Positions 16,391-25,839 of a DNA stretch of 55,249 nucleotides are shown here, in pieces; positions within the stretch are counted from its first letter, which is position 1, and every line of letters starts with the position of its first letter. The notes under the pieces were generated by a model. The model did not search any database. It was given only the letters and a program-made list of their open reading frames with translations, and was not told where the DNA came from. The DNA comes from Paenibacillus sp. YN15 (GTDB lineage Bacteria; Bacillota; Bacilli; Paenibacillales; NBRC-103111): positions 1 to 55,249 of the forward strand of contig NZ_QMFA01000046.1 of the NCBI RefSeq assembly GCF_003285005.1, in the 5' to 3' direction. A program made the position numbers and the translations under genes.

Positions 16391-18040
16391 ATGAGCAAGC
16401 ATTATGCCAAAAAATCGGCAGTCGTCACCCTGGCCCTGCTGGTATCCGCCGGCACCGTTCTCGCCGCCTGCGGCGACAGCAAGGACGAAGCCGCACCCAA
16501 CAATCAGACTTCTCCGGGGGCGGCAGCCAGCTCCGGACCCAAACCGAAGATCACCGTCTCCATCTATGACCGGAATAATGTTCCGGAGGGCGAGGGCACC
16601 ATAACCAATAACCGCTGGACCAAATGGATCAATGAAAACGCTCCGGTCCAGGTAGAGTTTGTCCCGGTTCCCCGCACCAATCCGCAGGAGCGCTGGAATG
16701 TGCTGTTCGCTTCCAATTCCGCTCCCGACCTGATTTTTGAATTCGGCAACAACTATATGAAGGAATTGGCCTCCAAGGAGCAGATTCTTCCGCTTGACGA
16801 TATTATCAATAAATATTCCAGTACCTACAAGAACCTGCTGGCGGCCGATTCCAACCTGCAGAAGCTGACCAAATTCAACGGCAAAACCTACTTCCTGGGA
16901 AGATATACGCCTTACACCACCAACCATTATCTGATGATCCGCAAGGACTGGCTGGATAAGCTGAACTTGCAGGTTCCGCAAACAACGGAAGAATTTTTCC
17001 AGGTGGCGAAGGCTTTTGTAGAGCAGGACCCGGACGGCAATGGCAAAAAGGACACTCTCGGCGCTATCTTCCACGATGTGGATTACTTCTTCAAGCTTGA
17101 TATGGCCAGCAACCAGGCCGACTTTATGCTGAAGGACGACCAGTACGTCCATGACTGGACCCGGCGCACCGCGGCAGTGGCCTTCAAGAAACGTCTTTAT
17201 GACGCAGGCCTTGTAGACAAGGACATCTTCGCCGATACAACGGGAGCCAAGGCGCAGCAGGATTGGCTCAACGGTAAGCTGGGCATCTGGGGCTCGGGCA
17301 ATCTGGAGAGCAACACCGGCTACGGCATCTATGAAACTCTGAAGAAGAACAATCCCAATGCGGAGGTAGTCATCCTGCCTTTGCCCAAATCGGAATTCGG
17401 CCAATTTGCTCCGGCGGGCGGCGACTACATGCAGTTTACCGCAGCCATTAACGCCACAACCAAGAATCCGGAAGCCGTGATGAAATATGTGGATTGGCTG
17501 ATGTCCGACGAGGTGCAGAAGACACTGGCCTTCGGTTTTGAAGGCGAGCATTACAAGCTGGACGCCAACGGGCTGCCGAAGCCGATTGACGCTGCCAAGA
17601 ACAAGAAGGAATTGACCTGGAACGCGGACTTCTACATGCTGGCGCAGACCGGTCTGATGGGTAAAAGCATGGAGTTCTCCAACCAGTTGGACGCAACGAA
17701 GGCGCTGGATAAGGAATTCATTAATTTGATCGACAAGGCCCGCGAGGCGTATCTCAGCCCCGAACGCCCCAAAACCGCCGATGTGTTCCTGCTGCCCGTA
17801 TCCTTGCCGGATGATCTCTTGCTTGTTCAGACGACCGTGACCAATACCTTGAACAATATCTACACCAAGGCTATTGTCGGCGGGAGCAGCTACACCGTGG
17901 AGCAGGCTATGAAGGATGCCCAGGATGCGTGGGATAAGGCCGGCGGCAAAAAAATCGACGATTTCCTGGCCAAAGCCTACACCGACAACAAAAAGGATGT
18001 TATTCTCACCAAGGATCTGTACAACTTCCAGAAGAAATAA
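16391..18040 (+). CDS. Extracellular solute-binding lipoprotein (cluster B importer)
   Basis: A 549-residue lipid-anchored binding protein. The signal peptide ends in lipobox VLAA-C and a short Ala/Ser/Gly linker follows. The mature sequence has the Lpl-type landmarks LMIRKDWLDKLNLQVPQTTE and VEQDPDGNGKKDTLG, the latter resembling a calcium-binding loop found in many of these proteins. It is the third gene of the transporter operon, unlike cluster A, where the binding protein comes first. GGGGAG precedes the ATG at good spacing. Confidence 0.93.
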   Translation: MSKHYAKKSAVVTLALLVSAGTVLAACGDSKDEAAPNNQTSPGAAASSGPKPKITVSIYDRNNVPEGEGTITNNRWTKWINENAPVQVEFVPVPRTNPQERWNVLFASNSAPDLIFEFGNNYMKELASKEQILPLDDIINKYSSTYKNLLAADSNLQKLTKFNGKTYFLGRYTPYTTNHYLMIRKDWLDKLNLQVPQTTEEFFQVAKAFVEQDPDGNGKKDTLGAIFHDVDYFFKLDMASNQADFMLKDDQYVHDWTRRTAAVAFKKRLYDAGLVDKDIFADTTGAKAQQDWLNGKLGIWGSGNLESNTGYGIYETLKKNNPNAEVVILPLPKSEFGQFAPAGGDYMQFTAAINATTKNPEAVMKYVDWLMSDEVQKTLAFGFEGEHYKLDANGLPKPIDAAKNKKELTWNADFYMLAQTGLMGKSMEFSNQLDATKALDKEFINLIDKAREAYLSPERPKTADVFLLPVSLPDDLLLVQTTVTNTLNNIYTKAIVGGSSYTVEQAMKDAQDAWDKAGGKKIDDFLAKAYTDNKKDVILTKDLYNFQKK

Positions 18041-18050
18041 ACCCCGGATT

Positions 18051-18086
18051 GCAAGGCGAAAGCAAACTTCGCCTTGCTCTCTTTTT
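18051..18086 (+). terminator. Rho-independent terminator after the cluster B binding protein
   Basis: A perfect 10-bp stem, GCAAGGCGAA (18051-18060) with TTCGCCTTGC (18068-18077), encloses a 7-base loop and is followed by TCTCTTTTT. Confidence 0.9.
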
Positions 18087-18146
18087 CAAGTGTAAGAATT
18101 GATGTGGTAAGATAATGCTATCACGTTCCTCCGGGAGAATGCCTTT

Positions 18147-20369
18147 ATGAAGAGAAACTGGTTCCAGCGATTGCTTCTGTCCTATCTGCCGGTGCTTATT
18201 CTCATTGCCTGCTTATTCATCTTCATCAGCATTGTGCAGCTGAAGGAGCTGTCGAGCAAGGAGGCGACCAAGTCCAGCCGGATGTATTTGCAGAATCTGA
18301 TGACCAGCATGGATGTGTCGCTCAAATCCATCGACAACCTGATGGTGGAGTCCATTGCCCGGAACAATAAATTCATTTCCTTCGCAGGAATGGAGAATGA
18401 TCCGGAATTTATCCTGGAGCTGACCAGGCTTTTGCAAAGCCTGACGGCATCCCATCCGTTCATCGATTCCGCTTATGTGTACCGTTCGGGGGATGATTCC
18501 ATTGTCAGCAATGAGACAAAGCTGATTATCGACCAGTTTGCAGACCGCGAGTATGTGCGGCAGTCGCTGGAAGCCTATGGCGGTTCCTCCTGGAGCGAAC
18601 CCCGCAAATTCAAAATCTGGAATGAGTGGAGCAGCATCGGGAATGACGAGAAGACGGTGATTTCCATGGCCCGGGGCATCCCGCTTCAGGGCAAGCGCAT
18701 CGCCTTGCTTGTGGTGAATGTCCGGATCTCCGTTATCCATGATTTTCTGAGGGACAACGGAACCTCGGAGATCAATGACATTGCCGTTCTGGACAGCCGG
18801 GGAGAGGCGCTGTTCGAGCAATCCGGGCAGGCGGTCAGGGGGAAAATCCGCCTCCAGTCGGACTACACCGGATGGACCTATCACAGCGGCTTAAAGACCC
18901 GCGGCTTGTACAGCATCACCAACTATATCACCAGCGGCTGGTTTCTGTTCGGTTTTCTCGGACTGCTTTCGGCCATCGGCTGGATTGTCTATATCGCCCG
19001 CAAAAATTACAAGCCGATTGAAACCATGATGTCCCGGATTGAGAAATACAATTTGGCCAACAAGGAGCATCCCATCCAGGGACTGCCTGCGGATGAGCTG
19101 AGCTATATCGACTATACCCTGAGCAGCATTATGGAGGCGACCCAGGATTACGAGCATCAGACGAAGGAGAACCAATCCTATCGCCGGCTGCAGCTGTTCA
19201 AGGAATTGATGGAGGAGGACAGTCCCGTCAACCGGGAGGAATGGGAGGCCGAGCTGGCAGCCCTGGGCCTGAACGAATGGGGCACCGCCTCTATAGCCAT
19301 TGTGGAAATCGACAAGTATATGGAGTTCATCAGCACCTACTCCCGCAAGGATCAGGGCCTCTTCAAGTACATCCTGAGGAAGGTGGTGGAGGAAACCGCC
19401 AAAACCGGCGGGCTCATCATCTGGCAGGAGTGGATGACCAATCACCGGCTGTGTGTGCTCTATCTGTATGAAGGGCGCCCGCTGCAAGCCGAAAGCGCTG
19501 CAGTGGCCCACATGGAGCAGGTCCGCCAGTGGCTGCAGGAAAATCTGAAGATGACCGTTACCGTGGGCATCGGAAATGCGGCGGATTCGCCGGAGGCCAT
19601 CCCCCAGTCCTATGAGCTGGCGGCCAGAGCGCTGGATTACAAATCCGCCTTGGGCAGCAACCGCCTGATCGGCCATTGGGAGATTGAGCTTCTGTCCCAT
19701 GATGATCTTTTCATCTATCTGCAGTATGTGCGGACCATTGCCCAGGCCTTCCGCGTAGGCAATGACGGCTGGCAGGAGCAGCTGCGGCTTTTGTTCGAGG
19801 GGCTGCGCGGCCTGCTTTTGCCCAAGGAGGAAATCAACGGAATCCTGACCTACATGAACTATTATTTCTACCGGGAAATGATGGAGCTGCCGCCGGAGTA
19901 TCAGGAGCTGTGGAACCGGGAATTCGGCGCGCCCTGGTCGGAGAGCATGGAAAATCTGGAGACGCTGGATGAGCTGGAGGCCTTCTATCTGAATGCCTTG
20001 TCCGCCTGCGCCCGCAAGATGGAGGCCATCCGGGAGAGCAAAGGTAATCACGGGGTCGTCCAGCAGGTGCGGGTTTATATAGAAGAGAATTTCAGCAATC
20101 CGGATTTGTCCCTGTCTTTATTGAGCGACCAGTTCCATATGAATGCCTCCAGTCTGAGCACCCTATTTAAGGAGGAATTCGGGGAGAAGTTCGTTGTCTA
20201 CCTGTGCCAGGTGAGGATGGAGCATGCCAAGGAGCTGCTGCGCAGCACAAGCCTGCCGATCCAGGAAATCGCCGAGAAGGTGGGATATCTGCATCAGATG
20301 TCCTTTATCCGCGCCTTCAAGAAGATGATCGGCACCACGCCGGGAGATTACCGCAAGGTTCATCAGTAA
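18147..20369 (+). CDS. Membrane-bound AraC-family sensor-regulator (cluster B)
   Basis: A 740-residue one-piece sensor and transcription factor. TM1 lies at about 7-30, an extracytoplasmic sensing region follows to about 265, TM2 at about 268-290, a cytoplasmic linker with predicted helices, and a C-terminal AraC-type double HTH (about 638-740; LSLLSDQFHMNASSLSTLF and IQEIAEKVGYLHQMSFIRAF). By position it should control the importer, the GH88 gene and the PL8 lyase. The direct repeats upstream of those three units are its candidate targets. ATG 18147 follows GGGAGAA; the gene has its own upstream terminator, so it is transcribed separately. Confidence 0.9.
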   Translation: MKRNWFQRLLLSYLPVLILIACLFIFISIVQLKELSSKEATKSSRMYLQNLMTSMDVSLKSIDNLMVESIARNNKFISFAGMENDPEFILELTRLLQSLTASHPFIDSAYVYRSGDDSIVSNETKLIIDQFADREYVRQSLEAYGGSSWSEPRKFKIWNEWSSIGNDEKTVISMARGIPLQGKRIALLVVNVRISVIHDFLRDNGTSEINDIAVLDSRGEALFEQSGQAVRGKIRLQSDYTGWTYHSGLKTRGLYSITNYITSGWFLFGFLGLLSAIGWIVYIARKNYKPIETMMSRIEKYNLANKEHPIQGLPADELSYIDYTLSSIMEATQDYEHQTKENQSYRRLQLFKELMEEDSPVNREEWEAELAALGLNEWGTASIAIVEIDKYMEFISTYSRKDQGLFKYILRKVVEETAKTGGLIIWQEWMTNHRLCVLYLYEGRPLQAESAAVAHMEQVRQWLQENLKMTVTVGIGNAADSPEAIPQSYELAARALDYKSALGSNRLIGHWEIELLSHDDLFIYLQYVRTIAQAFRVGNDGWQEQLRLLFEGLRGLLLPKEEINGILTYMNYYFYREMMELPPEYQELWNREFGAPWSESMENLETLDELEAFYLNALSACARKMEAIRESKGNHGVVQQVRVYIEENFSNPDLSLSLLSDQFHMNASSLSTLFKEEFGEKFVVYLCQVRMEHAKELLRSTSLPIQEIAEKVGYLHQMSFIRAFKKMIGTTPGDYRKVHQ

Positions 20370-20390
20370 CGGAGGCTCCTGTATATCATT

Positions 20391-20433
20391 CAAAATCTCG
20401 TATATTGCCCTGCCCGGCCCGGAATTGTATTCT
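20391..20433 (+). promoter_or_regulatory. Candidate regulator site and promoter of the PL8 lyase
   Basis: CAAAATCTCGTATATTGCCC at 20391-20410 matches the cluster B repeat (GAAAA-N3-GTATATTGCCC). TATTCT at 20428-20433 lies 25 bases after its TATT, the same distance as upstream of the GH88 gene. No second copy is evident here. Confidence 0.45.
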
Positions 20434-20511
20434 GGGTGGGCAGGAGGCAATTGTTTTTTGGCAGCGTTTGCAAACCCATTTACTTATTCCAAAATAAGGG
20501 AGGTCCATCTA

Positions 20512-23500
20512 TTGGACAGAAACACCGTCTCCTTCACCGTCTTCTTATTGATCGCCGCCATAGTGATGAATTTGTTCTATTTCCCTGCGCCGAAAGCCTT
20601 GGCAAACGGTGCGGATGAGTATGATGCCCTGCGGAGCAAAATGTATGATGTCCTTACGGGAGGAGCCTTCGATTCCGCCGATCCCGACATCGCCCCCAAG
20701 ATTACAAGCCTCAGCAATAATGCCCAGAATTTTTGGGATACCATGGAGAAGTCCGCCGGCCGGACCTATCTGTGGAGCGATCAGAGCAGTCCGCTGGGGG
20801 CCAATATGACCTCCAATCATGTGTCCGGCAGCTACAGCCGGCTGCTGTCCATGGCAACGGCATACAGCACCAACGGCACAACCCTGTACCAGAACGCCGA
20901 CCTGCTGGCCGACATCCTAAGCGGCATGGATTGGATGTATGCGAACCGCTACAACATGAGTGTGCCGGTGCGCGGCTATGACAACTGGTACGACTGGCAG
21001 ATCGCCGCCCCGCTGTCCATCAACAGCATTACGGTGCTGCTTTATCCCCACTTGTCCGCGCAGCAGATCAGCGATTGGCAGGAAGTCATCGCCCGCCAGG
21101 TGCTGCCCTTCAGCGCCGGCAACACCGGCGCCAACCGGATTTGGACCTGCAACATTATCATCACCAGCGGCATCCTGACCAAGGACAGCGCCAGAATTAC
21201 ATTCGGCGTCGACGGCATCAGTCCTGTGTTGGACTATGTTACCTCCGGCGAAGGTTTCTATGAGGACGGCTCCTTCCTCCAGCATACGGCGCTGATCCCT
21301 TACAACGGCGGGTACGGAACCTCCCTGATCGACAATCTGACCCAGGTGATGTACATTGTAGCCGGCTCCACCTGGGATATCACCGATCCCGATATCAACA
21401 ATGTTTATCAATGGATTTATAATATGTACGAGCCGTTGTTCTACCAAAACAGCATGATGGATATGGTCAATGGCCGCAATATCGCCAGAACAGGAAATGA
21501 CAACAGGGGAATTACTTCGATGGGAGCTCTTGGCTCCTCCCTGGTCCGCCTTGCGTATGCGGCTCCCAATCCGGAGGATGCCGCCCGCTACAAGTCCATG
21601 ATCAAACAATGGATGAGCGAAGCCACTTCGCTTACGCCTTATGCCAGCCTGGGCTCTATTCAGCTTATTGCCCAGACCAAGGCGATTGTGGATGATCCCG
21701 CTGTTGCCGCCAGAGGGGAGCTGGTGCTGAACAAGCAATATCCCAACATGGCCAGGGCGGTACATAGAAGGCCCGGCTTTGCCTTCGGCATCAGCATGTC
21801 CTCCAAGCGGGTAGGCAATTACGAGTCGCTTAACGGAGAAAACCTCAAGGGCTGGCATACCGGCGACGGCATGACCTATCTGTATAATTCGGATATTACC
21901 CAATTCGAGGATGCCTTCTGGCCTACCGTGGACAGCCACCGCCTGCCGGGAACCACGGTGATTCAGAACAGCGAACCGGCCGCACAGCTGAAGAACGGCT
22001 CCAACTGGGCGGGAGGCACCGAATGGGGCGGTCTGTACGGTGTAACGGGCATGGAGCTGCGCTCCCCGGATGCCTCTCTTGCCGCCTATAAATCCTGGTT
22101 CATGTTTGACGACGAGATCGTCAATCTGGGAGCAGGCATCCAATCGTCGGACAGCGCCAACCCGGTAGAGACCATCGTGGATAACCGAAAGCTGAACAGC
22201 AGCGGGGATAATGCTCTGACGGTGGACGGAGTGGAGAAGTCCTCCGCATTGGACTGGGAGGAGAGCATGTCCGGCATCGGCTGGGCCCATCTGGCAGGCA
22301 ATGCGGCGGGAGCCGATGTAGGCTACTATTTCCCTGGGGGAGCCGACATTGCAGGATTGCGGGAATCCCGGACGGCCAATTGGAACAGCATCAACAACTA
22401 CTACAACGACAGCGCCGTTTATCCGGCTTATTTCGAGGACCATACACGCCAATATTTGTCGCTGCGGTTTGACCATGGGACAGCTCCTTCGGATGCTTTC
22501 TATTCGTATGTGCTTTTGCCCAACAAAACGGCTCTAGAAGTGGGCAGTTATGCCGCTGCTCCGGACATCACCATTCTGGAGAACAGCCGGGAGGCCCAGG
22601 CCGTCAGGGAGAACAATCTGAAGCTTACCGGCATTAACTTCTGGCAGGATGCGGTCAAGACGGTGGATGGCGTCACCAGCAACAAGAAGGCGTCCGTCAT
22701 GATCCGCTCCGGAGACAACGGAGTAGAAGTTTCTGTGGCCGATCCCACCATGGACAATACGGGAACCATCAGGCTTGAGCTGGAGATGGATCTGGGGCCC
22801 TTGGCTTATCTGGATTCGGGTATTGTCGTCAGCTCCGCAGGCGGCAAAACCGTACTGACGGTTAATGTGAACGGCACAGGCGGCAAAACTCTGAAGGCCC
22901 GCTTCAACAAGCCGGGAACCCCCTCCAGCGGACCCGCCGCTCCCACCGGGCTGACGGGCAGAGATAATACCCCCAGCTCCATCACGCTGGCCTGGAACGC
23001 GGTGGCGGGAGCGACGGAATACAGGCTGTACCGCGCCGAAGCCGTAGGCGGGCCCTTTGTCTCGCTGACAGGATTGGAACCGGGGGAAACTGCCTTCACG
23101 GATACCGGCCTGCAAAGCGGCGTCAACTACTTCTACAAGGCTGCCGCTCTGAATGCGGCCGGCATATCGGAGGATTCGGCTGTTTTGTCGGCCTGGACTG
23201 TTACGGGTCCGCCCTCGGGCATTGCTGTTGACAACCATTCCGGAACAAGCATTACCTTGTCCTGGCCGTCAGTTCCGGGGGCCACAGGCTACCTGGTGTA
23301 CCGTTCAACGGCCAAAAGCGGACCGTTCACAACATTGACCGCCAATCCCGTGGCAGGGTTATCGTACACGGACAGCACCGCATTGGGCGGGATCAATTAT
23401 TATTACCGGGTGGCAGCCGTGAATGAAGGCGGCGTGTCCGAGCCTTCAGCCGCCGTCACCTCCTTGTTTGAGATTCCGGCTTATTTGATCGATGAGAATT

Positions 23501-25815
23501 TTGACGGCATGGCGTTGGGCAATCTCAACGGCCAGAACGGCTGGGTAGGGGACAACGGCGGGGTGGCGGCCAATCTGGTTGCTGTGCAGCTGAAAAGCGG
23601 CTCAACTGAGGATAAGTCGGTGAAGCTGACCACTCAGGCGTCCGGCGGCAAGTCGGAGGTATATAAGCTGTTCAGCGCCCCGGCAGGCAGCATTGTAACC
23701 GTGGAGGACACGGTTATTGCAGACGACAACTATTGGAAGAATGCGCTGATTGTAGCGGACAGCAGCCTGACCTCCAGCAACATTGCCGCCCATGTGGTGA
23801 TGGAAAACGGGAAGATGTGGGGCTACAACGGCGGAACCAAAACGGATATTCTGCCTTCCATCACGGCCCGCACTCCCTATCGTCTGAAGGCGGTGATCAA
23901 TACCTCCACCAGGAAGTTCGATGTGTATGTGAATGACGAGCTGCGGGCCTCTCAGTGGAGCTACCGGTATTCGGGAGTGACCAAGGCGGATAAATTCAGC
24001 GTCAGCAACTCGGGCAATTTGAACAGCTCCATGAGCTTCGACGATGTGAAGATATCCTATCTGCCGCAAGCGCCGGGCAATGTGACGGCCAACACGCTGT
24101 CATCCTCCAGCATCGCCCTGTCTTGGAGCGCGGCTCCCGGCGCAGCGGAATACCGGGTATACCGTTCCGCCTCCCCGGAAGCGGGTTATCAGCTGGTCAG
24201 TGGAGCGGGATTAGCCGGTCTGAGCTATACGGACACCGGATTGTCGGGGGGCAAGACCTATTCTTATAAGGTTGTGGCGGTGCATGGGCAAGCCGTATCC
24301 CCTGAGTCGGCTATTGCCTCCGCAACCACAGCCGCTCCTGCAACCCCCTTGTTCGAGGTTCCGGCGTATCTGATCAACGAAGATTTTAACGGCATGACCC
24401 TGGGCAGCCTGAATGGCCAGGACGGCTGGGTGGCCGACAACGGCGGAGAGGCGGCCAATCTGATCGCCGTGCAGCTTAAGGATGGTTCGAGCGTTGACAA
24501 GTCGGTGAAGCTGACCACCAAGTACAACGGCGGCAAATCGGAGACCTACAAAATCTTTAACGCCCCTCAGGGCGCTATCCTGACGGCGGAAGTCACCGCC
24601 GTGGCGGATGACACCTACTGGAAGAATGCGTTGGTGGTGGCGGACAGCAGTCTGGCATCCAACAGCAATGCTGTCCATGTGGTGATGGAGAAGGGGAAAA
24701 TCTGGGGCTACAATGGCGGAACCAAAACAGATATTCTGGCTTCCATAACCAGCGGCACCCCCTATCGCTTGAAGGCGGTGATCAATACCTCCACGAAGAA
24801 ATTCGATGTATATGTGAATGATGAGCTGCTAGGCTCCCAGTGGAGTTACCGCTATTCGGGAATCACCAAGCTTGACAAGTTCTACGTGAGCAATTCCGGC
24901 AATGCCAACAGCTCCATGAGCTTCGACGATGTGAGGATATCCTATATGCCCCAGGCTCCGGGCAATGTGACGGCCAGCGCGCTGTCCGCCTCCAACGTCG
25001 GGCTGTCGTGGAGCGCAGCTCCCGGCGCAGCGGAATACCGGGTGTACCGTTCCGCCTCCCCGGAAGCGGGCTATCAGCTGGTCAGCGGAGCGGGTTTGGC
25101 CGATCCGGGCTTTGCCGACGCCAATCTGTCTCCCGGCACCACTTATTACTACAAGGTGGCTGCGGTTCATCAGCAGGCCGTATCTGCGGCATCCGCCACC
25201 GTATCTGCGGCAACCTATGCTGCAGCGGCCGGAGAGCCGCCGGTTCTGCTGGCAGATACCACGCAGAATGATACGGCCCATCCCATTGAGATCACCTTCG
25301 CGGACAATGCCGACTGGCGCAGCGCCATTACGGCGGTTCAAATCGGCGATGAAACGGTCTCCGGCAGCGTCTATGCTGTCTTGCCGGGGGTAATCCGGAT
25401 TAATCCCGGTGTGCTGGCTCCGGGAGCCCATCTTATTACGGTAAAGGCGGCGGGTTATTCCGACAGCTTCGTCGTCCAGACCATTGCCGAACCGGCAGCG
25501 GCGGTTTTCGCCCTCGGTGAACCGCAGGCTGCTGTGAATGGCCTGGCGGCAACGGTAACGGCAGACATTCTCACCACGCCGTCCGATGCTCCGCCGGCTA
25601 CCGGCACGATCATTTTTCAATTGATGGACGGCATGACGCCTGTCCAGATGGTGGCCATCAAAGGCAGGCTTGCAAACGGCACAGAGGTTACGGCGCAGTT
25701 CAATCTGCCCGCCGCCCGCCAGTATACGGTCAAGGTGTTTCTCTGGGATGATCTGCAGAATCAGGTACCCCTGGCGGCGCCGAAGACGGTGACGGTTGCC
25801 GCAGGTCAGCCCTGA
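20512..25815 (+). CDS. Secreted multi-domain PL8 polysaccharide lyase
   Basis: A 1767-residue exported enzyme cutting uronate-containing polysaccharide by beta-elimination. The signal peptide covers about 1-30. The PL8 alpha/alpha toroid has the expected active-site residues N208 (TGANRIW), H258 and Y268 (GSFLQHTALIPYNGGYG) and a distal arginine (NGRNIAR). Beta-sandwich domains run to about 805. Then come FN3 (about 810-895), FN3 (900-980), ConA-like (985-1180), FN3 (1184-1275), ConA-like (1280-1478), FN3 (1480-1575), a DUF1533-like domain (1581-1665) and a final Ig-like domain. The start is TTG 20512, 8 bases after GGGAGGT. PL8 covers hyaluronan, chondroitin and xanthan lyases; which applies is not clear. 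There is no anchor in the protein, but an SLH protein follows. Confidence 0.88.
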   Translation: MDRNTVSFTVFLLIAAIVMNLFYFPAPKALANGADEYDALRSKMYDVLTGGAFDSADPDIAPKITSLSNNAQNFWDTMEKSAGRTYLWSDQSSPLGANMTSNHVSGSYSRLLSMATAYSTNGTTLYQNADLLADILSGMDWMYANRYNMSVPVRGYDNWYDWQIAAPLSINSITVLLYPHLSAQQISDWQEVIARQVLPFSAGNTGANRIWTCNIIITSGILTKDSARITFGVDGISPVLDYVTSGEGFYEDGSFLQHTALIPYNGGYGTSLIDNLTQVMYIVAGSTWDITDPDINNVYQWIYNMYEPLFYQNSMMDMVNGRNIARTGNDNRGITSMGALGSSLVRLAYAAPNPEDAARYKSMIKQWMSEATSLTPYASLGSIQLIAQTKAIVDDPAVAARGELVLNKQYPNMARAVHRRPGFAFGISMSSKRVGNYESLNGENLKGWHTGDGMTYLYNSDITQFEDAFWPTVDSHRLPGTTVIQNSEPAAQLKNGSNWAGGTEWGGLYGVTGMELRSPDASLAAYKSWFMFDDEIVNLGAGIQSSDSANPVETIVDNRKLNSSGDNALTVDGVEKSSALDWEESMSGIGWAHLAGNAAGADVGYYFPGGADIAGLRESRTANWNSINNYYNDSAVYPAYFEDHTRQYLSLRFDHGTAPSDAFYSYVLLPNKTALEVGSYAAAPDITILENSREAQAVRENNLKLTGINFWQDAVKTVDGVTSNKKASVMIRSGDNGVEVSVADPTMDNTGTIRLELEMDLGPLAYLDSGIVVSSAGGKTVLTVNVNGTGGKTLKARFNKPGTPSSGPAAPTGLTGRDNTPSSITLAWNAVAGATEYRLYRAEAVGGPFVSLTGLEPGETAFTDTGLQSGVNYFYKAAALNAAGISEDSAVLSAWTVTGPPSGIAVDNHSGTSITLSWPSVPGATGYLVYRSTAKSGPFTTLTANPVAGLSYTDSTALGGINYYYRVAAVNEGGVSEPSAAVTSLFEIPAYLIDENFDGMALGNLNGQNGWVGDNGGVAANLVAVQLKSGSTEDKSVKLTTQASGGKSEVYKLFSAPAGSIVTVEDTVIADDNYWKNALIVADSSLTSSNIAAHVVMENGKMWGYNGGTKTDILPSITARTPYRLKAVINTSTRKFDVYVNDELRASQWSYRYSGVTKADKFSVSNSGNLNSSMSFDDVKISYLPQAPGNVTANTLSSSSIALSWSAAPGAAEYRVYRSASPEAGYQLVSGAGLAGLSYTDTGLSGGKTYSYKVVAVHGQAVSPESAIASATTAAPATPLFEVPAYLINEDFNGMTLGSLNGQDGWVADNGGEAANLIAVQLKDGSSVDKSVKLTTKYNGGKSETYKIFNAPQGAILTAEVTAVADDTYWKNALVVADSSLASNSNAVHVVMEKGKIWGYNGGTKTDILASITSGTPYRLKAVINTSTKKFDVYVNDELLGSQWSYRYSGITKLDKFYVSNSGNANSSMSFDDVRISYMPQAPGNVTASALSASNVGLSWSAAPGAAEYRVYRSASPEAGYQLVSGAGLADPGFADANLSPGTTYYYKVAAVHQQAVSAASATVSAATYAAAAGEPPVLLADTTQNDTAHPIEITFADNADWRSAITAVQIGDETVSGSVYAVLPGVIRINPGVLAPGAHLITVKAAGYSDSFVVQTIAEPAAAVFALGEPQAAVNGLAATVTADILTTPSDAPPATGTIIFQLMDGMTPVQMVAIKGRLANGTEVTAQFNLPAARQYTVKVFLWDDLQNQVPLAAPKTVTVAAGQP
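23476..25245 (+). repeat. Tandem 885-bp intragenic duplication in the PL8 lyase
   Basis: Two head-to-tail copies, about 23476-24360 and 24361-25245, each encode one ConA-like module plus one FN3 module. Aligned landmarks are exactly 885 bases (295 codons) apart, for example GGGCAATGTGACGGCC, and long stretches are near-identical at DNA level. This points to a fairly recent duplication that kept the frame. Confidence 0.85.
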
Positions 25816-25839
25816 GGCCTGGAGAGGAGGAGGTCCGAT

